From Phycisphaerales bacterium (GTDB lineage: Bacteria > Planctomycetota > Phycisphaerae > Phycisphaerales > UBA1924), in NCBI GenBank assembly GCA_020847535.1, contig JADLBU010000050.1, positions 46,333-110,332 on the forward strand: a stretch of 64,000 bases of DNA, in the 5' to 3' direction. The position numbers and the translations under genes were made by a program. Under the pieces are notes generated by a model. The model had not been told where the DNA came from and searched no databases. It saw only the letters and a program-made list of their open reading frames with translations. This document shows, in pieces, positions 7,564 to 16,143 of this stretch (within the stretch, counting starts at the first letter, position 1; each line of letters opens with the position of its first letter).

Positions 7564-10338
7564 ATGACTGACACGAATCGATCCATGCTCATGGGAAAGA
7601 CCGGGTTCATCGGGATGTCCCGGCCCGCAGCGAGTCGGCGCACGGTGGGGATTGCTCCGGCGATGACGCTGGCGATCCTGCTTGCGTGCGGCACCGCGTC
7701 GGCGCGCCAGGACCAGCCTGCGGACAAGCCCGCCGATGCAGCCCAGCCGGCGACACCTCCCGCGGACAACGCCGCGGAAAAGCCGGCAGAGAAGACCGAT
7801 GGCCTCGGTCGCCGCGTCGTCGAAGGCCCCCCGACGGTGCTCGCCTTCAAGGGCGTGACAGTCGAGCAGATCGTTCCTTTCATCGTCGAATCGACAGGCA
7901 AGGTCGTGGTCCCCCAGCAGGATGTGATGTCCCGCAAGGTCACCGTCCTCAACGACAAGCCCGTCCCGCGCGAAGAGGCTTTGGATCTGGTCCTCATGGC
8001 CCTCGGCCAGGTCGGGGTCGCCGTCGTCGAGAACAACGGAATCATCGCCCTCCGCGACATCGCCGAACTCACCAAGGCCGACCTCCTGGTGCTGGGCCCC
8101 GATGACTCGACCCTCGAGCGCCGGGATCGCGGCACGATGGCCCAGAAGGTCTACACACTCCACAACCTGACCGCCGAAGCCACCGGGGAGATGCTCAAGG
8201 ACACCGTCCCCGATTACGCCAAGCTCACCGTCGACAAGGAATCCAACCAGATCGGCGTCATGGGCAACATCGCCCTGCTCCAGCGCATCGAGAAGCTCCT
8301 CAACGCCCTCGATCGACCCAGCTCGGCATCGATGAAGTCGATGACCTATCGCCTGCGGTATGCCGATGCCGCCGTGATCGCCGAGCAGATCAAGGAGCTC
8401 TTCTCCGGCGGTGGGCCCGGCCAGCAGCGCAGCCAGGATCGCCAGCGCAACGCCCAGAATCAGAACCAGAACCGCCAGTGGTGGGGGGGCCAGCCCGGGC
8501 AGGAGGCCGCGACTTCCGAAGGGCTCAAGGTCTCCGCAAACGTTCAGCAGAACTCGATCACCGTGGTCGCCGAGCAGATCGTCCTCGAGCAGATCGGTGA
8601 GCAGATCAACAAGCAGTGGGATCTGCCCCTCAAGACCGAGGATGTCGTTCCCAAGACCTACGACCTCAAGAACAGCGATCCGATCAAGGTGCGTGACCTG
8701 CTCACCAGCATGTTCGGCTCCCAGACCGGATCCACCAGCGGCGGCGGAACCCAGGCTCGCCAGCCCGGCCAGCAGGGTCAGCAGGGTCAGCAGCAGCCCG
8801 CATCCTCCACCTCGGCGGCGGCGAACTCCCAGAGCCGGCTGATCGGACAGTTCACATTCCAGGCGCTGCCCGACTCAGGCAAGCTCGTCGTCCTCTCCAA
8901 GAGCCAGGATAACTTCAAGGTTCTCGACAAGCTGATCGAGGACCTCGATCGCCCGCAGACCGTCGGCCTCCCGGCGATCGTCGAGCTCAAGCACGCCAAC
9001 AGCGAGGACCTCGCAGAGCAGATCAACACGCTCCTCTCCCAGGATGGCACGCTCGCCCAGCTTCCCCGCGCCCCGACGGGCCTGAGCGAGGGGGATTCGG
9101 GGAGCCCCTTCGCGACCGATGCCTCGACGACCACCGACGCCCAGGGCAACACGACGACCAACCAGTCCGCAACCAACCAGATCCAGTTCTGGTGGCAGCG
9201 CTCCCGGCCGCCCACGGCCAACCGCGGCGCTTCCAACCTGATCGGCATGATTCGCGTCGTCCCCGTCTGGCGACAGAACGCGGTCATGGTGCTGGCGCCG
9301 CCGGAATACAAAGAATCCACCGTCCAGCTCATCAACTCGCTGGATCGCCCCGGCCGCCAGGTCCTGATCTCGGCGATCGTCGCCGAGATGTCCACCGACG
9401 ATGCCCTGGCCCTGGGCATCCGCTGGTCGAGCCAGGCGATCACGCCGACCAACGCCGACAACTCGTTCAGCATCGGCAGCTCGAGCGCCAACACCAAGAA
9501 CAACTTCCTGGATTCGCTCTTCGACACCTCGACGCTGACGGTCAACGCCAACCTGAACGTGCTGCTCCAGGCCCTCTCGACCACGACCGACTTCAAGGTG
9601 CTCAGCCGTCCCACCGTCTTCACCAGCGACAACCAGGAGGCCGACTTCTTCGACGGCCAGGACATCCCATTCATCACCGAGAGCCAGCCCAACGATGCGG
9701 GCAACCTGCTCCAGTCCTTCGACTACAAGCCCGTCGGGCTCAATCTCCGTGTCCGCCCCCGCATCACTGTCAAGCGCGACATCGACCTGCGCGTTAACAT
9801 CGAGCTCTCCTCCATCGTCCCCGGCCAGGTTCTCTTCGGCGGCGCCATCGTCGATCGCCGGGAGACCACCACGCAGCTCATCGTCAAGGACGGCCAGACG
9901 ATCGTCGTCTCCGGCATCATCCGCAACGAGCTCACCGATGTCATCCGCAAGGTGCCGGTCCTTGGGGACATCCCGCTGCTGGGGCTGCTCTTCCAGAGCC
10001 GAGAGAAGAGCAACAAGGCCACCGAGCTGTTCATCTTCATCACGCCCGTCGTCATCGACAACACCGAGGCCGCCGACGATCTCAACGCCCCCTATCGCCA
10101 GTGGCTCCACGAGCAGCAGAAGAGCCTCGGCGCTCCCGAGGGTCCGTACCCATCGCTTGATCCCGATCTCCCCGCCTCCGAGCGCAACCCCCGCAAGCCG
10201 CGGCCGGATGAGAAGAACGCGCCAGACTCGCCCGAAACCTCTCCGCCGTCCGATTCGGGAACGCCCGCGGCCGACGGCGTCGATGCCGCGGCGGCGGGCA
10301 ATACATCCAGCGCCGCCGGCGGCAACGGAAGGGGTTGA
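7564..10338 (+). CDS. gspD: Type II secretion outer-membrane secretin GspD
   Basis: A 924-residue secretin, the outer-membrane gate of the T2SS. A long leader with a signal segment (about residues 29-48, ending TASARQ) is followed by an N0 domain (about 85-180), then several N1-type repeats with Gln/Asn- and Gly-rich linkers (about 282-325 and 395-430). The C-terminal secretin domain begins with VLISAIVAEMSTDDALALGI (about 600) and contains KVLSRPTVFTSDNQEADFFD and the family signature VPVLGDIPLLGLLF (about 797-810). A Pro/Glu/Ala-rich tail of about 85 residues follows. It is longer than enterobacterial GspD (about 650) because of extra repeat and linker sequence. The ATG follows a GAAGAGG ribosome site. 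Confidence 0.95.
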   Translation: MTDTNRSMLMGKTGFIGMSRPAASRRTVGIAPAMTLAILLACGTASARQDQPADKPADAAQPATPPADNAAEKPAEKTDGLGRRVVEGPPTVLAFKGVTVEQIVPFIVESTGKVVVPQQDVMSRKVTVLNDKPVPREEALDLVLMALGQVGVAVVENNGIIALRDIAELTKADLLVLGPDDSTLERRDRGTMAQKVYTLHNLTAEATGEMLKDTVPDYAKLTVDKESNQIGVMGNIALLQRIEKLLNALDRPSSASMKSMTYRLRYADAAVIAEQIKELFSGGGPGQQRSQDRQRNAQNQNQNRQWWGGQPGQEAATSEGLKVSANVQQNSITVVAEQIVLEQIGEQINKQWDLPLKTEDVVPKTYDLKNSDPIKVRDLLTSMFGSQTGSTSGGGTQARQPGQQGQQGQQQPASSTSAAANSQSRLIGQFTFQALPDSGKLVVLSKSQDNFKVLDKLIEDLDRPQTVGLPAIVELKHANSEDLAEQINTLLSQDGTLAQLPRAPTGLSEGDSGSPFATDASTTTDAQGNTTTNQSATNQIQFWWQRSRPPTANRGASNLIGMIRVVPVWRQNAVMVLAPPEYKESTVQLINSLDRPGRQVLISAIVAEMSTDDALALGIRWSSQAITPTNADNSFSIGSSSANTKNNFLDSLFDTSTLTVNANLNVLLQALSTTTDFKVLSRPTVFTSDNQEADFFDGQDIPFITESQPNDAGNLLQSFDYKPVGLNLRVRPRITVKRDIDLRVNIELSSIVPGQVLFGGAIVDRRETTTQLIVKDGQTIVVSGIIRNELTDVIRKVPVLGDIPLLGLLFQSREKSNKATELFIFITPVVIDNTEAADDLNAPYRQWLHEQQKSLGAPEGPYPSLDPDLPASERNPRKPRPDEKNAPDSPETSPPSDSGTPAADGVDAAAAGNTSSAAGGNGRG

Positions 10339-10341
10339 ACG

Positions 10342-11613
10342 ATGCGTTCCGCGGCGGTGATCATCCTGTGCGCCGCTCTGGCGAACTTGCCGGGGTGCGT
10401 GACCGAGAACGCCCCGCGCCCGGCCCCCAAGAACAGCAGCACCGGCGCTGCCCTCCCCGATGGCCCGATCGCCGTCCCCGCCAAGGCGATCTCCACCAAC
10501 TCGCGCGTGGTCATGGGCGTCGCGCCGATGGGCACCATCCCCTACGACGGCCAGGTGCTCCCTCTCACCTCACCCGATGGACACTTCTGCGCCACACAGC
10601 AGGGTCAGGCCCCGACATGGGCCACCCTGGTCGCCGCGCCCGATGCGGAGATCCCCACATCCTCATCGATCGCCGTCTACGACCTCACCACCGCGCCGCC
10701 TAAGCTGATTGCCCAGGCACAGCCCCAGGAAACCGGGCTCATGCTCGGCCGATCCGCCGATCACCAGGGTTACCTCGTCGAATCGATGCGACCCGATGGC
10801 TCACGCTGGATCGGCAAGGCCTCGTGGCTCTCGGGACAAATCGACTGGCTGGTGCGCGGTCCGGATGTGTGCGCCCACGGCGTCCTGACCGTCACCGGAG
10901 ACCTGGTCTTCACGCGACGACCCATCACCGGCGTGATCGCCGAGCTGGTCATACGCACACCCGCCGGTGTGTTCGCCAATCGCTCCGAGGGGGATCGCCC
11001 GTACGCGATGCCGATGACCGCCAACGATCCCAACACGATCTACGCGCTGGCGCTGACTCCCTCGGGCATCGAACTGCAGGCGATCGGCTGGAAGCCGCAG
11101 GCGAGCGGCTCATCCAAGCTCGGCGGCGTGCTCGCCCGGCGCGTGCTGTGCGCCAACAACGAGGCCTGGGCCGCCTATCAGATCGCCGCTCCGATCCAGG
11201 GGCCGTTCCCTCGGCGCGGAGAGTCAGCGCAGGCCGCGAGCGAGCCACTGGTGATCTACAACCCGCCGATGTCGCGCATGGCGGTCTTTGATGTGCGCAG
11301 CGGAAGCCTCCTGCCGCTGGCGACCCATTCGATCGCGGCGATCCGCTGGGAGATGGCTTCCAGGGCCGGCTATCTCTGCACGACGCCCAACGGCCTGGTG
11401 TTCACGCCCGAGCCCAAGCCCGGCTCTGCTGGCGGCGATTCGAGCGCTGTCGATGTCCGCGTGCTCGCCGATCCCTACGTGCCGCGCCGCACCATCGATC
11501 CAGATCGCCCCGCGCTGCTCTTCGGACCCGTCAGGACCGACCCCGGCTCCCTCGAAGTCATCGGAGTCGCCGCCGTCCCCGAAGAAGCGCCGCCCGCCGA
11601 AGCAGCCAAGTAA
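10342..11613 (+). CDS. Lipoprotein of unknown function, last gene of the T2SS operon
   Basis: A 423-residue protein with a type II signal peptide ending in the lipobox LPGC (Cys19), so probably lipidated. The mature part is beta-rich with repeats of the form DGSRWIGKASWLSGQIDWLV and LVIRTPAGVFANRSEG that suggest a beta-propeller-like fold. This is inference only; no family is recognised. It starts 3 bases after gspD, after a GGAAGGGG ribosome site, so it is almost certainly co-transcribed and may be a pilotin-like or accessory factor. Typical pilotins are much smaller, so that role is speculative. Confidence 0.7.
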   Translation: MRSAAVIILCAALANLPGCVTENAPRPAPKNSSTGAALPDGPIAVPAKAISTNSRVVMGVAPMGTIPYDGQVLPLTSPDGHFCATQQGQAPTWATLVAAPDAEIPTSSSIAVYDLTTAPPKLIAQAQPQETGLMLGRSADHQGYLVESMRPDGSRWIGKASWLSGQIDWLVRGPDVCAHGVLTVTGDLVFTRRPITGVIAELVIRTPAGVFANRSEGDRPYAMPMTANDPNTIYALALTPSGIELQAIGWKPQASGSSKLGGVLARRVLCANNEAWAAYQIAAPIQGPFPRRGESAQAASEPLVIYNPPMSRMAVFDVRSGSLLPLATHSIAAIRWEMASRAGYLCTTPNGLVFTPEPKPGSAGGDSSAVDVRVLADPYVPRRTIDPDRPALLFGPVRTDPGSLEVIGVAAVPEEAPPAEAAK

Positions 11614-11653
11614 GCGGCACTCCACCCAACTCCGTCCACTCAATACGCTCACG

Positions 11654-11693
11654 CCCCACGTCCCCACGTCCCCACGTCCCCACGTCCCCGCGT
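11654..11693 (+). repeat. 8-bp tandem repeat CCCCACGT, five copies (last variant CCCCGCGT)
   Basis: Four perfect CCCCACGT units and one CCCCGCGT unit lie in the spacer between the T2SS operon end and the aldo/keto reductase gene. No coding function is seen. The surrounding spacer is C-rich and lacks a clear hairpin terminator. Confidence 0.85.
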
Positions 11694-11756
11694 CCCCGCA
11701 TCTCTCCGTCACTTCCCCTCCCCCCTCCTACCATCGCCCTCCGCGGAGACAATCAC

Positions 11757-12842
11757 ATGTCCCTGAAGAACTACATCACGCTGGGCAGGTCCGGCCTGCG
11801 GGTCTCGCCGCTGTGCCTGGGGGCGATGACCTTCGGCAACGAGTGGGGATTCGGCTCATCGGTCGAGGAATCCCAGGCGGTCATGGATGCCTACATCGCC
11901 GCCGGCGGCAACTTCATCGACACCGCGAACATGTACACACGCGGACACTCCGAGAAGATCATCGGTGACCACATCGGCCGGCACAAGGCCCGGCGGGATC
12001 GCCTGGTGATCGCTACCAAGTTCATGGGCAATCTCTTCCCAGATGACCCCAACGGCGGCGGCGCGGGCCGCAAGGCGCTCCTGGGCGCGTGCGAGGAATC
12101 TCTCCGCCGCCTCCAGACCGACTACATCGATCTCTACTGGCTGCACTTCCATGACTCGCACACCCCTATCGATGAGACGATGCACACCCTCGACACGCTG
12201 GTGCGCACCGGCAAGGTCCGTTACATCGGCTTCTCGGATACTCCGGCGTGGAAGTGCGTGCAGGCCCAGTACGAGGCGATCTTCCGAAGCTGGACCCCGC
12301 TGGTCGCCCTCCAGATCGAGTACTCGCTCCTCGAGCGCACCGTCGAGGGGGACCTGCTGCCGATGGCCCGCGAGATGGGTCTGGGAGTGACGCCCTGGTC
12401 CCCGCTCAAGGGCGGCATTCTCAGCGGCAAGTACTCGCGCTCCAGCAGGCCCGAGGAAGGCCGCGGCGCCAGCCAGTGGGTCACCCGCCACCTCCACGAG
12501 AAAACCTACGCCCTCCTCGATGTGCTTGCGGGCGTGGCGAACGAGGTCGGCGCCAGCGCTGCCCAGGTCGCGCTCACGTGGGTCCAAGGCCGACCCGGTG
12601 TCGCCAGCACCATCATCGGCGCCCGCACCCTCAAGCAGCTCGATGACAACCTGGGCGCCCTCAGCATCAACCTGTCCGCCGCCCAGATCGCCAAGCTCGA
12701 TGAGGCGAGCAAGCCGACGCTCAACTTCCCCGCCGAGTTCCTCCAGGGTGTGGCTTCGGCAACCCACGGTGGGATCTCGATCAACGGCCGATTGCCCGAT
12801 GCCTGGCCGCTGGCCCCCAAGAACGATTCCGAACGCTTCTAA
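11757..12842 (+). CDS. Aldo/keto reductase
   Basis: A 361-residue NADPH-dependent aldo/keto reductase with a (beta/alpha)8 barrel fold. The catalytic tetrad is visible: Asp55 and Tyr60 in [13 protein letters not shown], Lys88 in VIATKF, and His130 in LYWLHFHD. The C-terminal cofactor-binding part has the typical [19 protein letters not shown]. The start gives [22 protein letters not shown], the standard first strand, preceded by GCGGAGACAATCACATG. Substrate cannot be told from sequence; it resembles the YajO/general stress Gsp69 type. It is probably monocistronic, with a G/C-rich hairpin just after the stop. Confidence 0.92.
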   Translation: MSLKNYITLGRSGLRVSPLCLGAMTFGNEWGFGSSVEESQAVMDAYIAAGGNFIDTANMYTRGHSEKIIGDHIGRHKARRDRLVIATKFMGNLFPDDPNGGGAGRKALLGACEESLRRLQTDYIDLYWLHFHDSHTPIDETMHTLDTLVRTGKVRYIGFSDTPAWKCVQAQYEAIFRSWTPLVALQIEYSLLERTVEGDLLPMAREMGLGVTPWSPLKGGILSGKYSRSSRPEEGRGASQWVTRHLHEKTYALLDVLAGVANEVGASAAQVALTWVQGRPGVASTIIGARTLKQLDDNLGALSINLSAAQIAKLDEASKPTLNFPAEFLQGVASATHGGISINGRLPDAWPLAPKNDSERF

Positions 12843-12845
12843 AAG

Positions 12846-12866
12846 CCCCTCCCCGAGGGAGGGGTT
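12846..12866 (+). terminator. Hairpin after aldo/keto reductase gene
   Basis: CCCCTCC (12846-12852) pairs with GGAGGGG (12858-12864) around a 5-base loop, directly after the stop codon. The following T tract is only two bases, so it may be a weak or factor-assisted terminator. Confidence 0.5.
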
Positions 12867-12956
12867 GGGGAGGGTTGCCACCGTCAATCCCAAGAGTCTG
12901 ATCCGGCACAGGCCGTCAACTACAGCTCTTCGCGTCTTTCCTTCTCAACGCCCCGC

Positions 12957-13724
12957 ATGACCACCACCGGCAAATCACTCTCCATCATCGGATTCGGCGC
13001 CTTCGGGCGATTCATGGCCCCGCACCTCCGCGAGCGGTTCGATGTGCTCGCCAGCGATCGCGAGGACATCTCCACGCTCGCCGCCGCCGCCGGCATCCCC
13101 TGGTCAGACCTTGCCGGCGCTGCCAAGTCCGATTTCATCGTGCTCGCCGTTCCGGTTCAGAACCTGGGCGAGGTGCTCAGCGCGATCGCGCCGCACATCC
13201 GGCCCACCGCCCTGGTCATCGATGTATGCTCGGTCAAGCTCGTCCCCATCCAGATGATGCTCGCCGCCCTGCCACCCTCGGTCGGCATCATCGGGCTTCA
13301 TCCTCTCTTTGGGCCCCAGAGCGGCAAGGATGGGATCGCCGGCCTCCCGATCGCCCTCTGCCCAGCGCGGGCCGAAGAGCACACCATCGATGAGGTCCGC
13401 GAGTTCCTCGCCGATGGGCTCAAGCTCAACGTCATCCGCACGACCCCAGATGAGCACGACCGGGAGATGGCCTACGTCCAGGCCCTGACGCACTTCGTCA
13501 GCCGCGCGGTCGGTTCGCTCGACCTCCCCCAGACGCCCATGGCGACCCGGGCGTATCGGCGATTCCTGGAGATGAAGGCGGACCTGCAGAACGACTCGAT
13601 GGAGCTGTTCCTGACGATTGAGCGGTTCAATCCCTACGCCGCGGATGTTCGCGGCCGGCTGATGCTGATGCTCAACGAGCTCGAGCAGGCGATCGGGGCG
13701 GCACCGCAGAGCCCAGGACCTTGA
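12957..13724 (+). CDS. Prephenate/arogenate dehydrogenase (TyrA-like)
   Basis: A 255-residue protein with an N-terminal Rossmann fold (SLSIIGFGAFGRFMAPHL, GxGxxG) and the TyrA hallmark GLHPLFGPQSGKDG (about residues 118-131), followed by an all-helical C-terminal domain. These enzymes oxidatively decarboxylate prephenate or arogenate in tyrosine synthesis. Length and motifs fit the stand-alone dehydrogenase without a fused chorismate mutase or ACT domain, so feedback control would have to come from elsewhere. No other aromatic pathway gene is next to it. It converges with the minus-strand isomerase gene only 13 bases away. Confidence 0.88.
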   Translation: MTTTGKSLSIIGFGAFGRFMAPHLRERFDVLASDREDISTLAAAAGIPWSDLAGAAKSDFIVLAVPVQNLGEVLSAIAPHIRPTALVIDVCSVKLVPIQMMLAALPPSVGIIGLHPLFGPQSGKDGIAGLPIALCPARAEEHTIDEVREFLADGLKLNVIRTTPDEHDREMAYVQALTHFVSRAVGSLDLPQTPMATRAYRRFLEMKADLQNDSMELFLTIERFNPYAADVRGRLMLMLNELEQAIGAAPQSPGP

Positions 13725-13737
13725 GAGCGCAGGCGCT

Positions 13738-14652
13738 TCAGAACGAATCCGCCTCGCGATACGCCTTGATCAACGCAAGCTCCCCCTCCTTGCCGCCTAT
13801 CGACATGCCGTGCTCCATGCCCAGCACTCCCTTGAACCCCCGGCCGTGGATGTGCTTGAAGACATTGCGGTAGTTGACCTCGCCGGTCCCGGGCTCCATG
13901 CGGCCGGGGTTGTCTCCGAGCTGGAAGTACGCGATGTCATCCCACGAGCGGTTCATGTTGTCGATGAGGTTGCCTTCGGTCACCTGCAGGTGGTAAAGAT
14001 CCTGCAGGATCTTGCACGAGGGGCTGTTCACCGCCTTTACCACCGCCCGGATGGTGTCGCTGGCCGACAGGAACTGCCCGGGATGGTCGCGCCAGTTCAA
14101 GGGCTCGAGCACCATCACCTTCCCCGCCGGCTCGCAGACCGCCGCGGCCCGGCGCAGCGTTTCGACGACGTTGGCGAACTGGTGGCCCCAGGGCAGGTTC
14201 TGGCTGACGCGGCCGACGACGGTTGTCATCCAGGTCGCGTTGATGCGCTTACAGACCTCGATGGACTCTCCCATCTCCTTGACGAAGCGATCCCGCCGGC
14301 CCTGATCTCCATCGGTGATCATCGGCTTTTCCCAGTCGATCCAGGTCGAGACGAAGATCCCCATCTGGATGCCCAGCTTGCCGGATCGTTGGGCGAACTT
14401 CTCCTGGAACTCCGCGCCCCGGCCCTTCATCCCGTTGTCCTCCCAGGCGGTGAAGCCCTGGTCGGCCGCGAACGTGAGCTGGTCCAGATCGTCGGGGGCG
14501 TGGGCGGAGAACATCCCAAAGTGCGGCCCGTAGCGCAGCTTGAAGCCGCCATTGGAAGCAGCCGGCTTCGCGGCGGCGGGCTGGCCTGCGGAGACAACGG
14601 TGCTCGCGGCGGCGGCGGCCGCGGCGGCGGCAAGAAATTCGCGGCGGATCAT
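13738..14652 (-). CDS. Tat-exported TIM-barrel protein, hydroxypyruvate isomerase/sugar epimerase family
   Basis: A 304-residue protein with a twin-arginine-type leader (MIRREFLAAAAAAAAAS). The mature part is an AP-endonuclease-2-type TIM barrel as found in hydroxypyruvate isomerases and sugar epimerases: FGMFSAHAPDDLDQLTFAAD, a KVMVLEPLNWRDHPG strand with the metal-binding Glu, KILQDLYHLQVTEGN with metal-ligand Asp/His, and GVLGMEHG near the end with the last Glu. It probably acts on a sugar acid or keto sugar outside the cytoplasm. It lies downstream of two exported Gfo/Idh/MocA oxidoreductases on the same strand; such trios are frequent in planctomycetes and may form an uncharacterised sugar-degradation module. 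Confidence 0.85.
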   Translation of the reverse strand: MIRREFLAAAAAAAAASTVVSAGQPAAAKPAASNGGFKLRYGPHFGMFSAHAPDDLDQLTFAADQGFTAWEDNGMKGRGAEFQEKFAQRSGKLGIQMGIFVSTWIDWEKPMITDGDQGRRDRFVKEMGESIEVCKRINATWMTTVVGRVSQNLPWGHQFANVVETLRRAAAVCEPAGKVMVLEPLNWRDHPGQFLSASDTIRAVVKAVNSPSCKILQDLYHLQVTEGNLIDNMNRSWDDIAYFQLGDNPGRMEPGTGEVNYRNVFKHIHGRGFKGVLGMEHGMSIGGKEGELALIKAYREADSF

Positions 14653-14671
14653 CGGGAGACTCCAAGGCAGG

Positions 14672-14757
14672 ACTCACCACAGAGGCACAGAGGGCACAGA
14701 GAAGACAAGAACAATCGGATTTGGTTTCTCAGTGTCCACTGTGCCTCTGTGGTGAGT
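14672..14757. repeat. Inverted repeat element (CACAGAGGCACAG type)
   Basis: ACTCACCACAGAGGCACAG (14672-14690) and its exact reverse complement (14739-14757) face each other; with a few mismatches the arms extend to 14704 and 14725 (about 33 bp each). It lies between two co-directional minus-strand genes and could fold into a long hairpin in the mRNA. Similar CACAGAGGCACAGAG sequences are familiar as dispersed repeats in bacterial genomes. Confidence 0.85.
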
Positions 14758-14767
14758 GTTGTTCTTG

Positions 14768-16105
14768 TTAGATCAGCTTCGTCCGACCGGGCATCGCAAC
14801 TTCATCGACCGCCAGCGAAGGCCCGAACTCGTACCGCTCCGGCCCCAGCTTCAGCTTCGACTTGTTCATCGCGAAGTCCCACGTCACTTCCTGGCCGGTA
14901 TACGCCGCCATCCGTCCCATGATCGCCGTCAGCGTCGACTCGGCGATCTGCTTGGCCTCGTTCAGCGGCTTGCCTGCCTCGATGCTCTTGATGAGGTCGA
15001 TGTGCTCCTGGCGATACGGGCTGTTCTGCTGCCCCGAGAATCTCCACGGGCTCTTGCCGGTGATCTCCGCCCGGCCCGAACTGGTGACCATGCGGCCCTC
15101 GGTGCCGGTGACGACTTCCTCGACGCGATCCACGCACCCGGGGATCTGCCGGCAGAAGCTCTGCCCGACGACGCCGTTGGGATACTCGTACTGGAGCGCG
15201 AAGTGGTCGTTGATGTGGCCGAAGAGGGGTTCCGTGCGGACCTGCCGCCCGCCCATGCCCGTCACCTTCGTCGGAACCGAGCCCATCACCCAGTTCATCA
15301 CATCGATGTTGTGCACATGCTGCTCGACGATGTGGTCGCCCGATAGCCACGTGTAGTACAGCCAGTTGCGCATCTGGTACTCGAGGTCCGACCACTCCGC
15401 CCGGCGCTCGTGGCTCCACAGCCCTCCCTGGTTCCAGTACACGCTGGCGTTGAGCACCTTGCCGATCGCCCCATCCTGGATCCGCTTCATCGCCTCCAGG
15501 TAGCACTGCTCGTGGCGACGCTGCGTGCCGGTGACCACGCCCAGCTTCTTCTGGTCGGCGATCGCACCGGCGGCGATGACCTGACGCATCTGGAAGGGAT
15601 CCACACCGACGGGCTTCTCCATGAACACGTGCTTGCCAGCGTTGATCGCCGCCTCGAAGTGCGCTGCCCGGAAGTGGGGGATCTGCGCCAGGATCACCAT
15701 GTCCACGCCCGAGTTGATCGCCTCCTTGTACGCATCAAACCCCAGGAACATCCGCTCCTTGGGCACCGACACGCGCTTCACGCACTCCTCCGGAACGCTC
15801 TCGGAGATGTTCGTCAGACCGGCGTGCGCCTGATCCATGCGGTCCTGGAAGACATCCGACAGCGCCCAGATGCGGATGCGCGGAGAGGCGTGCAGCGAAT
15901 CGACCGCCGCCCCCGTCCCGCGACCGCCGCAGCCGATCAGGGCCACCTTGATCTCGTCGGATCCTGCCGCGTGCGCGGTCCGGGCGATCACCGATGGCGC
16001 AATGCCAACCGCCCCCGCCGCACCCACGATCGCCGCCGTCGCCTTGACAAAGTCCCGGCGCGTGACGCTCCGGCCCGTCGAACCGTTCTGCGTGTTCATG
16101 CTCAT
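14768..16105 (-). CDS. Tat-exported Gfo/Idh/MocA family oxidoreductase
   Basis: A 445-residue protein with a twin-arginine signal (VTRRDFVKATAAIVGAAGAV) and a Rossmann fold beginning IKVALIGCGGRGTGAAVDSL. The family EKPV motif is present (HVFMEKPVGVDPFQMRQV, about residue 140), with the lysine expected for catalysis. The C-terminal domain includes WLSGDHIVEQHVHNIDVMNW, where the His and Asp residues match the substrate pocket. It probably oxidises or epimerises a sugar with NAD(P) that stays bound after folded export by Tat. It is followed on the same strand by the TIM-barrel gene and preceded by another member of its own family. Confidence 0.9.
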   Translation of the reverse strand: MSMNTQNGSTGRSVTRRDFVKATAAIVGAAGAVGIAPSVIARTAHAAGSDEIKVALIGCGGRGTGAAVDSLHASPRIRIWALSDVFQDRMDQAHAGLTNISESVPEECVKRVSVPKERMFLGFDAYKEAINSGVDMVILAQIPHFRAAHFEAAINAGKHVFMEKPVGVDPFQMRQVIAAGAIADQKKLGVVTGTQRRHEQCYLEAMKRIQDGAIGKVLNASVYWNQGGLWSHERRAEWSDLEYQMRNWLYYTWLSGDHIVEQHVHNIDVMNWVMGSVPTKVTGMGGRQVRTEPLFGHINDHFALQYEYPNGVVGQSFCRQIPGCVDRVEEVVTGTEGRMVTSSGRAEITGKSPWRFSGQQNSPYRQEHIDLIKSIEAGKPLNEAKQIAESTLTAIMGRMAAYTGQEVTWDFAMNKSKLKLGPERYEFGPSLAVDEVAMPGRTKLI

Positions 16106-16143
16106 ATTCCCGTCGTGAAGGTCAAACTCTCAACCATCTGTCC

